Positions 34,255 through 43,116 of a DNA stretch of 64,000 nucleotides are shown one piece after another. A program made the translations under genes and the position numbers. Source of the DNA: Desulfopila inferna. GTDB taxonomy: Bacteria; Desulfobacterota; Desulfobulbia; Desulfobulbales; Desulfocapsaceae. Under the pieces are notes generated by a model. That model was not told the origin of the DNA, made no database searches, and saw only the letters and a list, made by a program, of their open reading frames with translations. The stretch lies in assembly GCF_016919005.1 (NCBI RefSeq), contig NZ_JAFFQE010000004.1:62001-126000 (forward strand). Reading direction: 5' to 3'. Position 1 is the stretch's first letter; each line of letters opens with the position of its first letter.

Positions 34255-36639
34255 ATGCTTCATCGAGAACGGCTCAATCCCCCGCGATATATCTATCCGG
34301 GTGATGAATGGAAAATCATCGAAAAAAAATTCTATCCTGCATTTCTCGGCCAGATGGAGACGATATTTGCCTTGAGCAACGGCTATCTCGGCATGCGCGG
34401 TACTTTTGAAGAAGGAAGGCCTTTCTATAACCACGGCAACCTGATTAACGGGTTTTATGAAAGCTGGCCGATAGTGTATGGCGAAAAGGCCTACGGCTTT
34501 GCAAAAACGGGTCAGACCATCGTCAATCTTCACGACCTCAAGGTCATTCGATTATTTGTCGACGATGAACCCTTTTTTCTGCCGACTGCAGACCTCAGGC
34601 ATTTTGAGCGTACACTGGACATGAAAGCAGGAACCCTGACCCGGGATATTCTCTGGGAAATGCCGTCCGGCAAGCTGGTCTCTATAAAATCGACACGAAT
34701 GGTCTCCTTTGAACATAGACATCTTGCGGCTATCCAGTACGAGGTGAAAGTGCTGAACTCTCATGCTCCGCTGGTGATTTTATCTGAGATTACCCCCCAC
34801 CGCACCATCCGGGGGACGGATGGGGATCCACGGGATACCCGGGTTTTCAGAGAAAAAGTTTTGAATCCGGAAACTAAAGTGGCAGCGGATCTTCAGATTA
34901 TCCTGGGATTTATCACACGAAACAGCCAAATGACTCTGGGATGCGGCTTTGATCACAGTGTGGAAACGGAGAATCCGGTGAGTTGGGAGAATGAGGCTCT
35001 CGCTGATGAAGGTAAAATCATTTTTTCGGTAGAGGCGCAACCTGAAATTCCGATCCGGATTACCAAATGGATGAGTTTTCATACTTCCCGAAAAACGGCT
35101 CCGGAGGATTTGTGCAGGAGGGTCAAACTGACTCTGGTCCGCGCCAAGGAAGATGGTTTCGATGCGCTTCTGAACTCCCAGAAGGAGTTTCTGGAGAACT
35201 ACTGGCAGAAAAGTGATGTCCAGATGGCAGTAACGGAGAGGCGTAAAACAGGCGGCCGTTCCACTGAAGAATGGCAGCAGGCTATCCGCTGGAATCTGTT
35301 CCAGCTCTGTCAGGCCTCCAGCCGGGCCGAGGGCACGGGAATTCCGGCAAAAGGTCTGACCGGTGGCGGATATGAGGGCCATTATTTCTGGGACATCGAA
35401 ATATATGTGCTCCCTTTTCTGATATACACCAATCCGCGGATTGCCAAAAATCTGCTCAAATTTCGGCACAGCATGCTCGATGGGGCCAGACAGCGAGCTC
35501 GGGACGTCAACCAGCGCGGCGCACTGTTCCCCTGGCGGACCATCAATGGAGATGAAGCCTCTGCACATTATGCTGCAGGTACCGCTCAATACCACATCAA
35601 CGCTGATATTATGTTCGGTTTGAAAAAATATGTGGAGGTGACCGGGGATTTGGAATTTCTTTACCGGGAAGGCGCGGAAATGTTGGTGGAGACTGCGAGA
35701 TTATGGCGGAGTCTCGGTTTTTTTTCACAACGAAAGGACGGCAGGTTCTGCATCCATGGAGTGACTGGACCGGATGAATACAATACTGTAGTGAACAACA
35801 ATGCCTACACCAATCTGATGGCCCGGGAAAATCTCTGGTTTGCCGCAGATACCATCGATAACCTGCACCTGGACGATGTGGGAAATTATCAGAGTCTGCT
35901 GGACAAGACCCTTCTGGATTACGCTGAGGTCGAAGAGTGGCGGCGGGCTGCCGACCACATGTATATACCCTATGACGAGAACTTGGGAATCCATCCCCAG
36001 GATGACAGTTTTCTGGAAAAAAAGGAGTGGGATTTTGCCGGAACGCCTCCGGAGAACTATCCTCTTCTGCTCCATTATCATCCGCTGGTGATCTACCGTC
36101 ACCGGGTGATCAAGCAGACCGATCTGGTCCTGGCTCTATTTCTTCTCGGGCAGGAATTTTCCGAGGAAGAAAAATTGCGGAACTTCAATTATTATGATCG
36201 TCTTACTACTGGAGATTCCTCTCTTTCCGTTGGGGTGCAGAGCATTATGGCCTCCGAGATAAAAAACTACCGCAAAGCAGGGCAGTATGCCAGGTACGCG
36301 GTCCTGATGGATTTGGCGGATATCGGCGGCAATATCGGGCATGGCGCCCATATCGCTTCCATTGGTGCATCCTGGATGGTTCTGGCTTACGGTTTTGCCG
36401 GAATGCGGGACTACAACGGGAATATTTCTTTTAATCCCAGAATTCCCGAGCGCTGCACTCTCTTTCGTTTCTGTCTGAGGATCCGAGGAAGCTCCGTGGA
36501 GGTCGAACTGATTCCCGAAGCAGCCGTCTATCGCCTTAAGGATGGACCGGGCCTTATTTTTCATCACTCTGGAAAAGAGGTGGAGTTGAGCCGGGAAAAG
36601 CCTGAGGCGGTTTGTGCCTATGCCGGAGCATCAATTTAA
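34255..36639 (+). CDS. Glycoside hydrolase family 65 protein (maltose/trehalose phosphorylase or related)
   Basis: A 794-residue three-domain GH65 enzyme. The N-terminal beta-sandwich has LSNGYLGMRGTFEEG. The (alpha/alpha)6 barrel has GYEGHYFWDIEIYVLPF and the general acid Glu508 in HGVTGPDEYNTVVNNNAYTN. A C-terminal beta-sheet domain follows. Most such proteins are phosphorylases of maltose, trehalose or kojibiose; HGAHIASIGASW near residue 700 is in the phosphate-site region. Start at 34255 has GGAG seven bases upstream; the frame is open for 21 more codons without support. It may feed the nearby glucan/trehalose operon. The substrate cannot be told. Confidence 0.88.
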   Translation: MLHRERLNPPRYIYPGDEWKIIEKKFYPAFLGQMETIFALSNGYLGMRGTFEEGRPFYNHGNLINGFYESWPIVYGEKAYGFAKTGQTIVNLHDLKVIRLFVDDEPFFLPTADLRHFERTLDMKAGTLTRDILWEMPSGKLVSIKSTRMVSFEHRHLAAIQYEVKVLNSHAPLVILSEITPHRTIRGTDGDPRDTRVFREKVLNPETKVAADLQIILGFITRNSQMTLGCGFDHSVETENPVSWENEALADEGKIIFSVEAQPEIPIRITKWMSFHTSRKTAPEDLCRRVKLTLVRAKEDGFDALLNSQKEFLENYWQKSDVQMAVTERRKTGGRSTEEWQQAIRWNLFQLCQASSRAEGTGIPAKGLTGGGYEGHYFWDIEIYVLPFLIYTNPRIAKNLLKFRHSMLDGARQRARDVNQRGALFPWRTINGDEASAHYAAGTAQYHINADIMFGLKKYVEVTGDLEFLYREGAEMLVETARLWRSLGFFSQRKDGRFCIHGVTGPDEYNTVVNNNAYTNLMARENLWFAADTIDNLHLDDVGNYQSLLDKTLLDYAEVEEWRRAADHMYIPYDENLGIHPQDDSFLEKKEWDFAGTPPENYPLLLHYHPLVIYRHRVIKQTDLVLALFLLGQEFSEEEKLRNFNYYDRLTTGDSSLSVGVQSIMASEIKNYRKAGQYARYAVLMDLADIGGNIGHGAHIASIGASWMVLAYGFAGMRDYNGNISFNPRIPERCTLFRFCLRIRGSSVEVELIPEAAVYRLKDGPGLIFHHSGKEVELSREKPEAVCAYAGASI

Positions 36640-36644
36640 CCCTA

Positions 36645-37712
36645 TTAACGCAATGTCCACTTCAGCTTTCTTCTGGCGGTCAAGGCAAGGCGATGATAGA
36701 ATTTGGTCAATCCTTTTTGCGAGAGGCTCCGCAGGCCGATGATAGGATTTTTTAAACGCATGGTCGAGCGGTTACGGATAACTTTCCCGTATGTAGTTGC
36801 CTGAGGCCTGCGCTCGATTTTCTCGATGGTATCGGCGATTACGGCAAAAAGATTCTGCTCCTCGAGAATTCGCCGCCTGGCTTCACGGATATACGGCAAC
36901 CTGTCCTCATATTCGTTGTTGGCAATATGGCTTCTGATGATATCGAAGGTTCTTTGCCGATCATTGATATCGATGAGGACAAAGCTCTCTTCAGGAAAGT
37001 AATCGGCGGCATTGGGAGCGCCGTGATAAAACGGCAGGCAATATCCAAGAAAGGCATCAGGCAATTTTTCCGTCAAATGATGATCATACACATGATTTTC
37101 GACGGCGATGTGGTAGCGGAAGGGATCAAGGGCCTCGGCCTTGTCCTTCATCGGCCTTACGCCGTGGCCGAAAATCTCCAGCTCGGGCAGTTGCTCCTTC
37201 AGCCAATTTGTGAACGCCACGCGTTTTGAATGCAGCGTGATCGTTCCCGTCCTCGAAGAACAGACGGTCGAGATGGTTTGGTCTTTCCGTCCAGGTTGGC
37301 GGCGCACCAATTCATCCCACGAGAGAAATTTGTTATCCGAAGTGATGCCATAGAACCAGGTGAGCCCAGGGTGGCGAAAAAATGCCTGTGGGTGCCGTAT
37401 CGCCCACGGTTCCTGAAAGGTCACAATACAACCGAACTGCCGCAAATAATCGGTACCGTACACCGTGATGGTCGAGGGTTCGCCCGTCAGCAGCATGGTG
37501 CGCTCGCGGGGACAGGCGAGCCGCTCTTCGTTGATCAGACCGTTATTCCTGGGCAGGTCATGATATACGACCAGCCAGTCATAGTCGCGACAGTCGGCGT
37601 CGAATATGAACGAGCAGTGGCCCCAGACGGGATTCATCCCCGGAAACTGACGGAGCAGCGTGCTGATCGGCCTGCTTTTTCTGAAGCCTCTATGCATAAA
37701 TTTGACGATCAT
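36645..37712 (-). CDS. Glycosyltransferase family 10 (fucosyltransferase-like)
   Basis: A 355-residue protein with the GT10 C-terminal signature: FRYHIAVENHVYDHHLTEKL followed by PDAFLGYCLPFYHGAPN and SFVLIDI. This is the donor-binding region of alpha-1,3-fucosyltransferases and relatives. The N-terminal part is family-divergent and there is no signal peptide. Its stop is five bases from the stop of the GH65 gene. No surface-polysaccharide genes surround it, so donor and acceptor are unknown; it may add a sugar to a cell-surface glycan. Confidence 0.82.
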   Translation of the reverse strand: MIVKFMHRGFRKSRPISTLLRQFPGMNPVWGHCSFIFDADCRDYDWLVVYHDLPRNNGLINEERLACPRERTMLLTGEPSTITVYGTDYLRQFGCIVTFQEPWAIRHPQAFFRHPGLTWFYGITSDNKFLSWDELVRRQPGRKDQTISTVCSSRTGTITLHSKRVAFTNWLKEQLPELEIFGHGVRPMKDKAEALDPFRYHIAVENHVYDHHLTEKLPDAFLGYCLPFYHGAPNAADYFPEESFVLIDINDRQRTFDIIRSHIANNEYEDRLPYIREARRRILEEQNLFAVIADTIEKIERRPQATTYGKVIRNRSTMRLKNPIIGLRSLSQKGLTKFYHRLALTARRKLKWTLR

Positions 37713-37981
37713 CTATTCAGGCTCTGCCCCGGAAGAATTGTGGAAGTCGAGAATCGAACAGTAAGACATTGTTTTAATGCGTACTTCTTTTATGATATTT
37801 TTTCAACGCGGAATTTCCCAATTGCGGCAGCTATGTACATGACAGAGGGGCGCGCTGCGAGTCGATGTCTAGCAGGAATTGGAGGTAAGTACTCGTTGGT
37901 GTTCAGGAATCAGCTTGCACGACCTAACGTTTGGAGGTATGACATAAACTCAGTTTCACAAAAACCGCTGTGACAGAGCCG

Positions 37982-38707
37982 ATGCTACACGGTATCGCGC
38001 AGAGGACAAGAGCTTTAGGGGCCTGGATGCATAAGAAAGATCGAGATATTCTGGTGTCGACATTAAAAATGGCTGCCGCCTTGCTGGTGCTGGTGGTGGG
38101 GATTGCGCTGCTGCCTGGCGATCTGCCTTATGAAACAGTTAGGGAATTTGGTCCTGTCGAAACTATCTCGGTTGGCCTCTATTTTTTGTTCATCCTTTTT
38201 ATCGTCTATTTCAATGCTACTGGAATCCTGCGCACCAGCTTCGCTCCAGGTGTTTTCATCCTGCTGCTGGCGCTGCGCGAAATGGATTTCCATGCCCGCT
38301 TCACCACCATGGGCATGTTTAAAATCAAATTCTACCTCAGCCCCGAAGTTCCTGTCGAGCAGAAGATCATCGTCGTCCTGTTCGATATCGCAGTAATAAG
38401 CTATGCCATTGTTTACCTGAGGAAGGTAACACCTGGATTTCTCAGGGCACTTTCCGCGAGGAAGGCCTACGCCTTCTCCATCATCTTCGGTCTGGCCTGT
38501 ATGGTGGCCAGCAAACTCATCGATGGAAACTCGGAAGTTTTTGAGTTCCTGTTCGGTATGGAAGAGGGAGATTTGGGAATCTACAGCAGTATCATGGAGG
38601 AGTGTCTGGAGCTGTTCATCCCGGTCTTTTTTATAATGGCACTGATACAATATGGTGTCGACTACCAAGCCAGGCTCGCCCAGAATATTTCCGGCAGAAC
38701 AGAGTGA
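37982..38707 (+). CDS. Integral membrane protein of unknown function
   Basis: A 241-residue protein with about six predicted membrane helices (for example ALLVLVVGIALLPG, TISVGLYFLFILFIVYF, IIVVLFDIAVISYAIVYL, FFIMALIQYGV). It has a conserved-looking ALREMDFHARFTTM loop and acidic MEEGDLGIYSSIMEECLEL before the last helix. I do not recognise a named family. The start is unsure: the ATG at 37982 and a GTG at 37970 both lack a good ribosome-binding site. It lies divergent from the GT10 gene, and its 3' end faces a convergent YqaA gene. Confidence 0.7.
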   Translation: MLHGIAQRTRALGAWMHKKDRDILVSTLKMAAALLVLVVGIALLPGDLPYETVREFGPVETISVGLYFLFILFIVYFNATGILRTSFAPGVFILLLALREMDFHARFTTMGMFKIKFYLSPEVPVEQKIIVVLFDIAVISYAIVYLRKVTPGFLRALSARKAYAFSIIFGLACMVASKLIDGNSEVFEFLFGMEEGDLGIYSSIMEECLELFIPVFFIMALIQYGVDYQARLAQNISGRTE

Positions 38708-38880
38708 AATGGCGATTGGACTCCAAGAGACCTCCGTTTGTGCTTTTGTTGGGGCTGCGACGGAAAAAGCATGGCATCGGCAGCATCGGGTTGATACTTT
38801 CTTGTATTTTTATTTACCTCAAGGTTCTTTGCCCGCCAGAGTCTCGGAAGCTGCGTTTGCCGATGGGGCTGGCGTCATAT

Positions 38881-39501
38881 TTAGATGAGAACTGAAGAAA
38901 GCCACTGTGTCAGCGCCCAGAGAGCAAGGACGATGGTCGCCAGGCCCAGACCGACGATCAAACGATGATTCTGCCAAAGGATTACCGTTTGCTTTCCTAA
39001 GACAAATACCAGCCAGGCCAATCCGAAGTAGCGTATGCCCCTGGCCAGGGTCGCCGCCAGTACGAATTTCCAGACAGGATAACCGGCAGCTCCGGCGGCG
39101 AGCATGGCTGTTTGAAAAGGTATTGGAACCATACCCACCATGAGAATGGCAAAGAAGCCGTGTTGGTCGAAGAGGTTCTGGAATTTTTCATAACCCTGCT
39201 GCCATCCCATTGTATTGATCATCCATTCCCCGGCGGTTTCAAGGAGAAAGTATCCTATGCCGTAACCAAAAACTGAGGCGGCCAGGCAACCGGCGGTGAC
39301 ATAGGCGGCAGTTTTCCACAACCTGTGACGGTTGGTGAGCATGAAGGGGATGAGAACAAGTTCTATCGGGATCGGCAGAATGATGGTTTCCAGAAACGAA
39401 AGGCTGAAGAGCAGCCACATAACATGTTGGGACCTTTCCAGGCGCTCCAGCCAGCGGCCAATTCGTTTTTGGTGTCCTTTCCCGGAGGTTGAATTATCCA
39501 A
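38881..39501 (-). CDS. YqaA/DedA (VTT-domain) family membrane protein
   Basis: A 206-residue inner-membrane protein matching the YqaA branch of the DedA/SNARE-associated family: SLSFLETIILPIPIELVLIPFM, an FGYGIGYFLLE helix, and the conserved GMVPIPFQTAMLAAGAAGYPVWKF loop with ARGIRYFGLAWLV. DedA proteins are implicated in lipid carrier or phospholipid movement and membrane homeostasis. The start used is a TTG with GGAG nine bases upstream; the first Met in frame is well inside the first helix. It appears to be a single gene. Confidence 0.87.
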   Translation of the reverse strand: MDNSTSGKGHQKRIGRWLERLERSQHVMWLLFSLSFLETIILPIPIELVLIPFMLTNRHRLWKTAAYVTAGCLAASVFGYGIGYFLLETAGEWMINTMGWQQGYEKFQNLFDQHGFFAILMVGMVPIPFQTAMLAAGAAGYPVWKFVLAATLARGIRYFGLAWLVFVLGKQTVILWQNHRLIVGLGLATIVLALWALTQWLSSVLI

Positions 39502-39853
39502 AGATTTTATCTCCAGCCAGATGGCATCTGAGATGATAAGTCATTTCTTTGTAAGTTTGTCAAATTTTATTTAAATTCCTTTCCATCAACAATCAATATC
39601 AAAAACCTATTTCTTTTTAGCCGCCTTTCAAGCAAAATTCGCGCTTTAAATCTCAGCCGGCTGCTATTCAGGTTAGAAATCGGGCCATCCTCAATACCAA
39701 AAGTGGTCGTGCTGAAGAGACGGTTTATGTTCCGCTAAAAAGACTGGTAAGTTTAACCGGCCGAACCATAAAGCCGAACCAGGATAACTTGTCCTGCATG
39801 CCTGTTTTCGGTTGCTGCAATTTTTTCGTTTGTTGAGTTTGGTGGAGAAGCTG
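39502..39853. other. Intergenic region downstream of glgM and upstream of the YqaA gene
   Basis: AT-rich, about 350 bp. A plus-strand frame from 39621 to about 39830 is open but has no start codon or ribosome-binding site and no recognisable similarity. No terminator hairpin is evident for the glg operon that ends at 39854. Confidence 0.4.
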
Positions 39854-41083
39854 TCACCGGGGAAAAGTGGGGGGCACGGTCAGCGACCGGTAAAAATCCT
39901 GGGTTTGGCGGGCGATGCTCTTCCAGCTGAAAAGCGCCTCGACCCTTTGGCGGCCCTCTTTTCCCATTTGACTTCTTTTCCCGGCAGAGGCCATCAGGGC
40001 ATTGACGGCAGCGGCGAGATCCCGGGAATAGCCATCCGGGTCTTGAGGTTCGGGGCTGCCGCCTCCCCTGGATTGAAAAGGAACCAGCAGTCCGGTTTGA
40101 CCATGCACCACCACTTCGGGAATACCGCCGACCGCAGCAGCTACCACCGGGGTGCTGCAGGCCATGGCCTCAAGGTTGATGATGCCGAAGGGTTCATAGA
40201 CCGAGGGGCAGACGAAGATGTCGGCATGGCTGTAGAGAGCTATTAAGTCAGGTACCGGAACCATCTGTTCGATCCAGATGATGTTGTTTGTCGTTTTGGT
40301 CCTGGCCTTCTGTACCGCTTCATGCATTTCCCGGCCGATTTTTTCGGTATCCGGCATACCGGCACAGAGTACGACCTGAATACCCTCGTTAAGCAGCGGC
40401 AGAGAGTGAACCAGATGAAGGATACCTTTTTGACTGGTGATTCTGCCGACGAAGAGAATATAGGGTTTGTCGGGGTTGATGTCGTAATGCTTGAGGATCT
40501 GCGGCTCCCTGATTTTATGGAAAGTTCCGGCATCAATGCCGTTATGGATGACCTGCACCCGGTCGGCTGCGATCCCGAAGAGCTTTTCGGTATCCTCTTT
40601 CATTGCCTGTGAAACGGCGATGATGCCGTCCGCTGCGGCAAAGGCGGCTCTTTCAAGCCAGCAGACTCCATCGTAGCTGCCTCCCAGCTGTTCCTTTTTC
40701 CAGGGGCGGTGCGGTTCCAGGGAGTGGGTGGTGATCACCAGAGGAATTCCCAGAATCTGCTTAAGAAGGCAGCCGCCCAGATAGGAGTACCAGGTATGGC
40801 AGTGGATAATATCGGCTGATTCCGCCAGGCCGGTCATCATGATGTTACGATACAGGGCATCAAGGAACCTGGCGCGTCCCCGGTCGGTGGAAAGAGGGTT
40901 TGGGGCTGGGGCTATGCCCGCGATATCCATGGTCTGGAGTTGAATTTTCTGGTCTCCGAAACTCAGGATCTGAAGATGGTTTCCTTTGATTTCGGCAAGT
41001 TCCCGGCTCAGGTGTTCTATGTGGACGCCGGCACCCCCGTAAATGTGGGGTGGATATTCATTGGTCAGCAGCAGAATGTTCAT
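39854..41083 (-). CDS. glgM: GT4 glycosyltransferase, GlgM/actinobacterial-type glycogen synthase
   Basis: A 409-residue GT4 enzyme: LTNEYPPHIYGGAGVHIEHL at the N-terminus, HCHTWYSYLGG, LFVGRITSQKG, and the nucleotide-sugar site YEPFGIINLEAMA. It is closest to the Corynebacterium/Mycobacterium-type GlgA, which in mycobacteria (GlgM) makes alpha-maltose-1-phosphate from ADP-glucose and glucose-1-phosphate. The second ATG (41083) gives the family-standard N-terminus and better spacing from GGAGG than the ATG at 41089. It is last in glgE-treS::mak-glgB-glgM, supporting the maltose-1-phosphate role; simple glycogen synthase activity is the alternative. Confidence 0.87.
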   Translation of the reverse strand: MNILLLTNEYPPHIYGGAGVHIEHLSRELAEIKGNHLQILSFGDQKIQLQTMDIAGIAPAPNPLSTDRGRARFLDALYRNIMMTGLAESADIIHCHTWYSYLGGCLLKQILGIPLVITTHSLEPHRPWKKEQLGGSYDGVCWLERAAFAAADGIIAVSQAMKEDTEKLFGIAADRVQVIHNGIDAGTFHKIREPQILKHYDINPDKPYILFVGRITSQKGILHLVHSLPLLNEGIQVVLCAGMPDTEKIGREMHEAVQKARTKTTNNIIWIEQMVPVPDLIALYSHADIFVCPSVYEPFGIINLEAMACSTPVVAAAVGGIPEVVVHGQTGLLVPFQSRGGGSPEPQDPDGYSRDLAAAVNALMASAGKRSQMGKEGRQRVEALFSWKSIARQTQDFYRSLTVPPTFPR

Positions 41084-41124
41084 GGTCATACTCCTCCTTT
41101 ATCGAACATGGCGGTATGACGACC

Positions 41125-43065
41125 TCAACTCTCCTTTCTGAAAAAGACGATGCCAAGTGGAGGAAGTACCAGGTTGATGGAAAAGTAATGGCCATGGCAG
41201 GGAATCGGGGCCGCTTCCAGAGATCCCAGATTGCCCTGATTGCTGCCCCCGTAATCGCGCGCATCGCTGTTGAGGCACTCTTTCCAGATGCCTTCCTGGG
41301 AGACTCCTATGCGATAGTTATGGCGGGGCACGGGGGTGAAGTTGCAGACGATAATGATGTCATTCTCCGCGTAATGGCCGTGCCGGACCAGACTGAGTGT
41401 TGATTGATGGACGTCGTTACAGTCGATCCATTCGAAACCTTCATGGGAAAAATCTTTTTCGTGCATGGCGGGACTTTTACGGTAAAACTGGTTGAGGTCT
41501 TCAAGCCAGCGCTGCAGTCCCTTGTGAAAGCTGTTCTCCAGTAGATGCCAGTCGAGGCTGTTGCTGTGATTCCATTCATTCCATTGGCCGATTTCCGCCC
41601 CCATGAAGAGCAGTTTTTTGGCCGGTTGGGAATACATGTAGCCGAAAAGCAAGCGTAGGTTGGCAAACTTTTGCCACTCATCCCCGGGCATTTTTCCCAG
41701 CAGCGAACCCTTGCCGTGAACCACCTCGTCATGAGAGAGGGGCAGGATGTAATTTTCGTGAAAGGCGTAGAGCATTCGAAAGGTGAGCTTGTTGTGATGA
41801 TAGCTGCGATGGATGGGCTCCTGGGACATATAGGCGAGGGTGTCATGCATCCAGCCCATGTCCCACTTCATGTCAAAGCCAAGACCGCCTATATACGTGG
41901 GACGGGAAACCTGGGGCCAATCCGTGGATTCCTCGGCGATGGTGAGCACATCGGGATAGTTGATATGCACCTCCTCGTTGAACCGTTTCAGAAAAGCGAT
42001 GGCCTCGAGATTCTCCTTGCCGCCGAAGCGATTAGGGATCCATTCCCCCTCTTTTCGTGAATAATCGAGATAGAGCATGGATGCGACTGCATCAACCCGA
42101 AAACCATCTATATGATATTTATCCAGCCAGAACAGGGCGCTGCTGATCAGAAAACTGACCACTTCATTACGGCCGTAATTGAAGATATAGCTGCCCCAGT
42201 CCGGATGGTAGCCCAGACGCGGGTCTTCATGTTCGTAGAGGTGAGTGCCGTCGAAATAACTGAGACCATGCTCGTCGGTGGGAAAATGAGAAGGCACCCA
42301 GTCGAGAATGACGCCGAGACCATTCTGATGCAGCTGGTCAATCAGATACATCAGGTCCTGAGGCGTGCCGAAGCGGCTTGTCGGAGCAAAATATCCCAGG
42401 CTCTGATATCCCCAACTGCCGAAAAAGGGGTGCTCCATCACCGGCAGGAATTCCACATGGGTAAAGCCCATCTTGTGAAGGTAGTCGATCAGTCGGGGGG
42501 CCAGTTCCCGGTAGGTCAGAGAGCGGTTGTTTTCTTCCGGCACATGCATCCACGATCCGAGATGAACTTCATAGATGGAGATGGGGGCATTGAGGTTATT
42601 GGGGATATGGCGGTGTTCCATCCAGTCACGATCCTGCCAGGCGTAGTCCAGGTTCCAGGCGACGGATGCGGTCTGGGGTGATAGCTCGGTGAAAAAGGCA
42701 AAGGGGTCGGTTTTGTCGGCCCGGTAACTCTTGTGGTGTGAGCGAATATAGTACTTGTAGGCTATTCCGGAATGTATTCCCGGAATGAAGCCGTGCCAGA
42801 TGCCGGAGCTTTCATAGGGCTGCAGGACATGACTGTCCTTGTTCCAGTCATTAAATGAGGCCATGACCCCGACATGCTCGGCATTGGGTGCCCATACCGC
42901 AAAATAGATCCCCCGTTCGCCGTTATGCTCGGCCGGGTGGGCTCCGAGTTTCTCATAGATACGGAAATGGCTGCCTTCATTGAACAGGTAGATGTCGTCT
43001 TTGCTCAGCAGACTGAAATCGTAGCGGACTTCGCCGGCTGTCCCGTTCGTTGTGTTGTGCGACAT
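41125..43065 (-). CDS. glgB: 1,4-alpha-glucan branching enzyme GlgB
   Basis: A 646-residue GH13 branching enzyme that makes alpha-1,6 branches. An N-terminal CBM48 (YFAVWAPNAEHVGVMASFNDWN) is followed by the barrel with VEFLPVMEHPF, the nucleophile Asp325 in DGFRVDAVASM, the general acid Glu378 in TIAEESTDWP, and LPLSHDEVVHGKGS. Somewhat shorter than the enteric enzyme, with one N-terminal beta module. It lies 51 bp after the treS::mak stop and 41 bp before glgM. In the GlgE pathway it branches the glucan extended by GlgE. Confidence 0.95.
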   Translation of the reverse strand: MSHNTTNGTAGEVRYDFSLLSKDDIYLFNEGSHFRIYEKLGAHPAEHNGERGIYFAVWAPNAEHVGVMASFNDWNKDSHVLQPYESSGIWHGFIPGIHSGIAYKYYIRSHHKSYRADKTDPFAFFTELSPQTASVAWNLDYAWQDRDWMEHRHIPNNLNAPISIYEVHLGSWMHVPEENNRSLTYRELAPRLIDYLHKMGFTHVEFLPVMEHPFFGSWGYQSLGYFAPTSRFGTPQDLMYLIDQLHQNGLGVILDWVPSHFPTDEHGLSYFDGTHLYEHEDPRLGYHPDWGSYIFNYGRNEVVSFLISSALFWLDKYHIDGFRVDAVASMLYLDYSRKEGEWIPNRFGGKENLEAIAFLKRFNEEVHINYPDVLTIAEESTDWPQVSRPTYIGGLGFDMKWDMGWMHDTLAYMSQEPIHRSYHHNKLTFRMLYAFHENYILPLSHDEVVHGKGSLLGKMPGDEWQKFANLRLLFGYMYSQPAKKLLFMGAEIGQWNEWNHSNSLDWHLLENSFHKGLQRWLEDLNQFYRKSPAMHEKDFSHEGFEWIDCNDVHQSTLSLVRHGHYAENDIIIVCNFTPVPRHNYRIGVSQEGIWKECLNSDARDYGGSNQGNLGSLEAAPIPCHGHYFSINLVLPPLGIVFFRKES

Positions 43066-43116
43066 ATTATCCTCCAGATCAAAAAAAATCCCGTTGAAGT
43101 TACGGGACAGTTGGCA

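Noticed and set aside
38410-38440. TGTTTACC and GGTAACA close together, resembling a fifth regulon palindrome
   Set aside because: It has an extra base in one arm and wider spacing, lies inside a coding region and has no sigma-54 promoter nearby.
39621-39830. Open plus-strand frame in the gap downstream of glgM
   Set aside because: No start codon for most of its length, no ribosome-binding site and no recognisable similarity.
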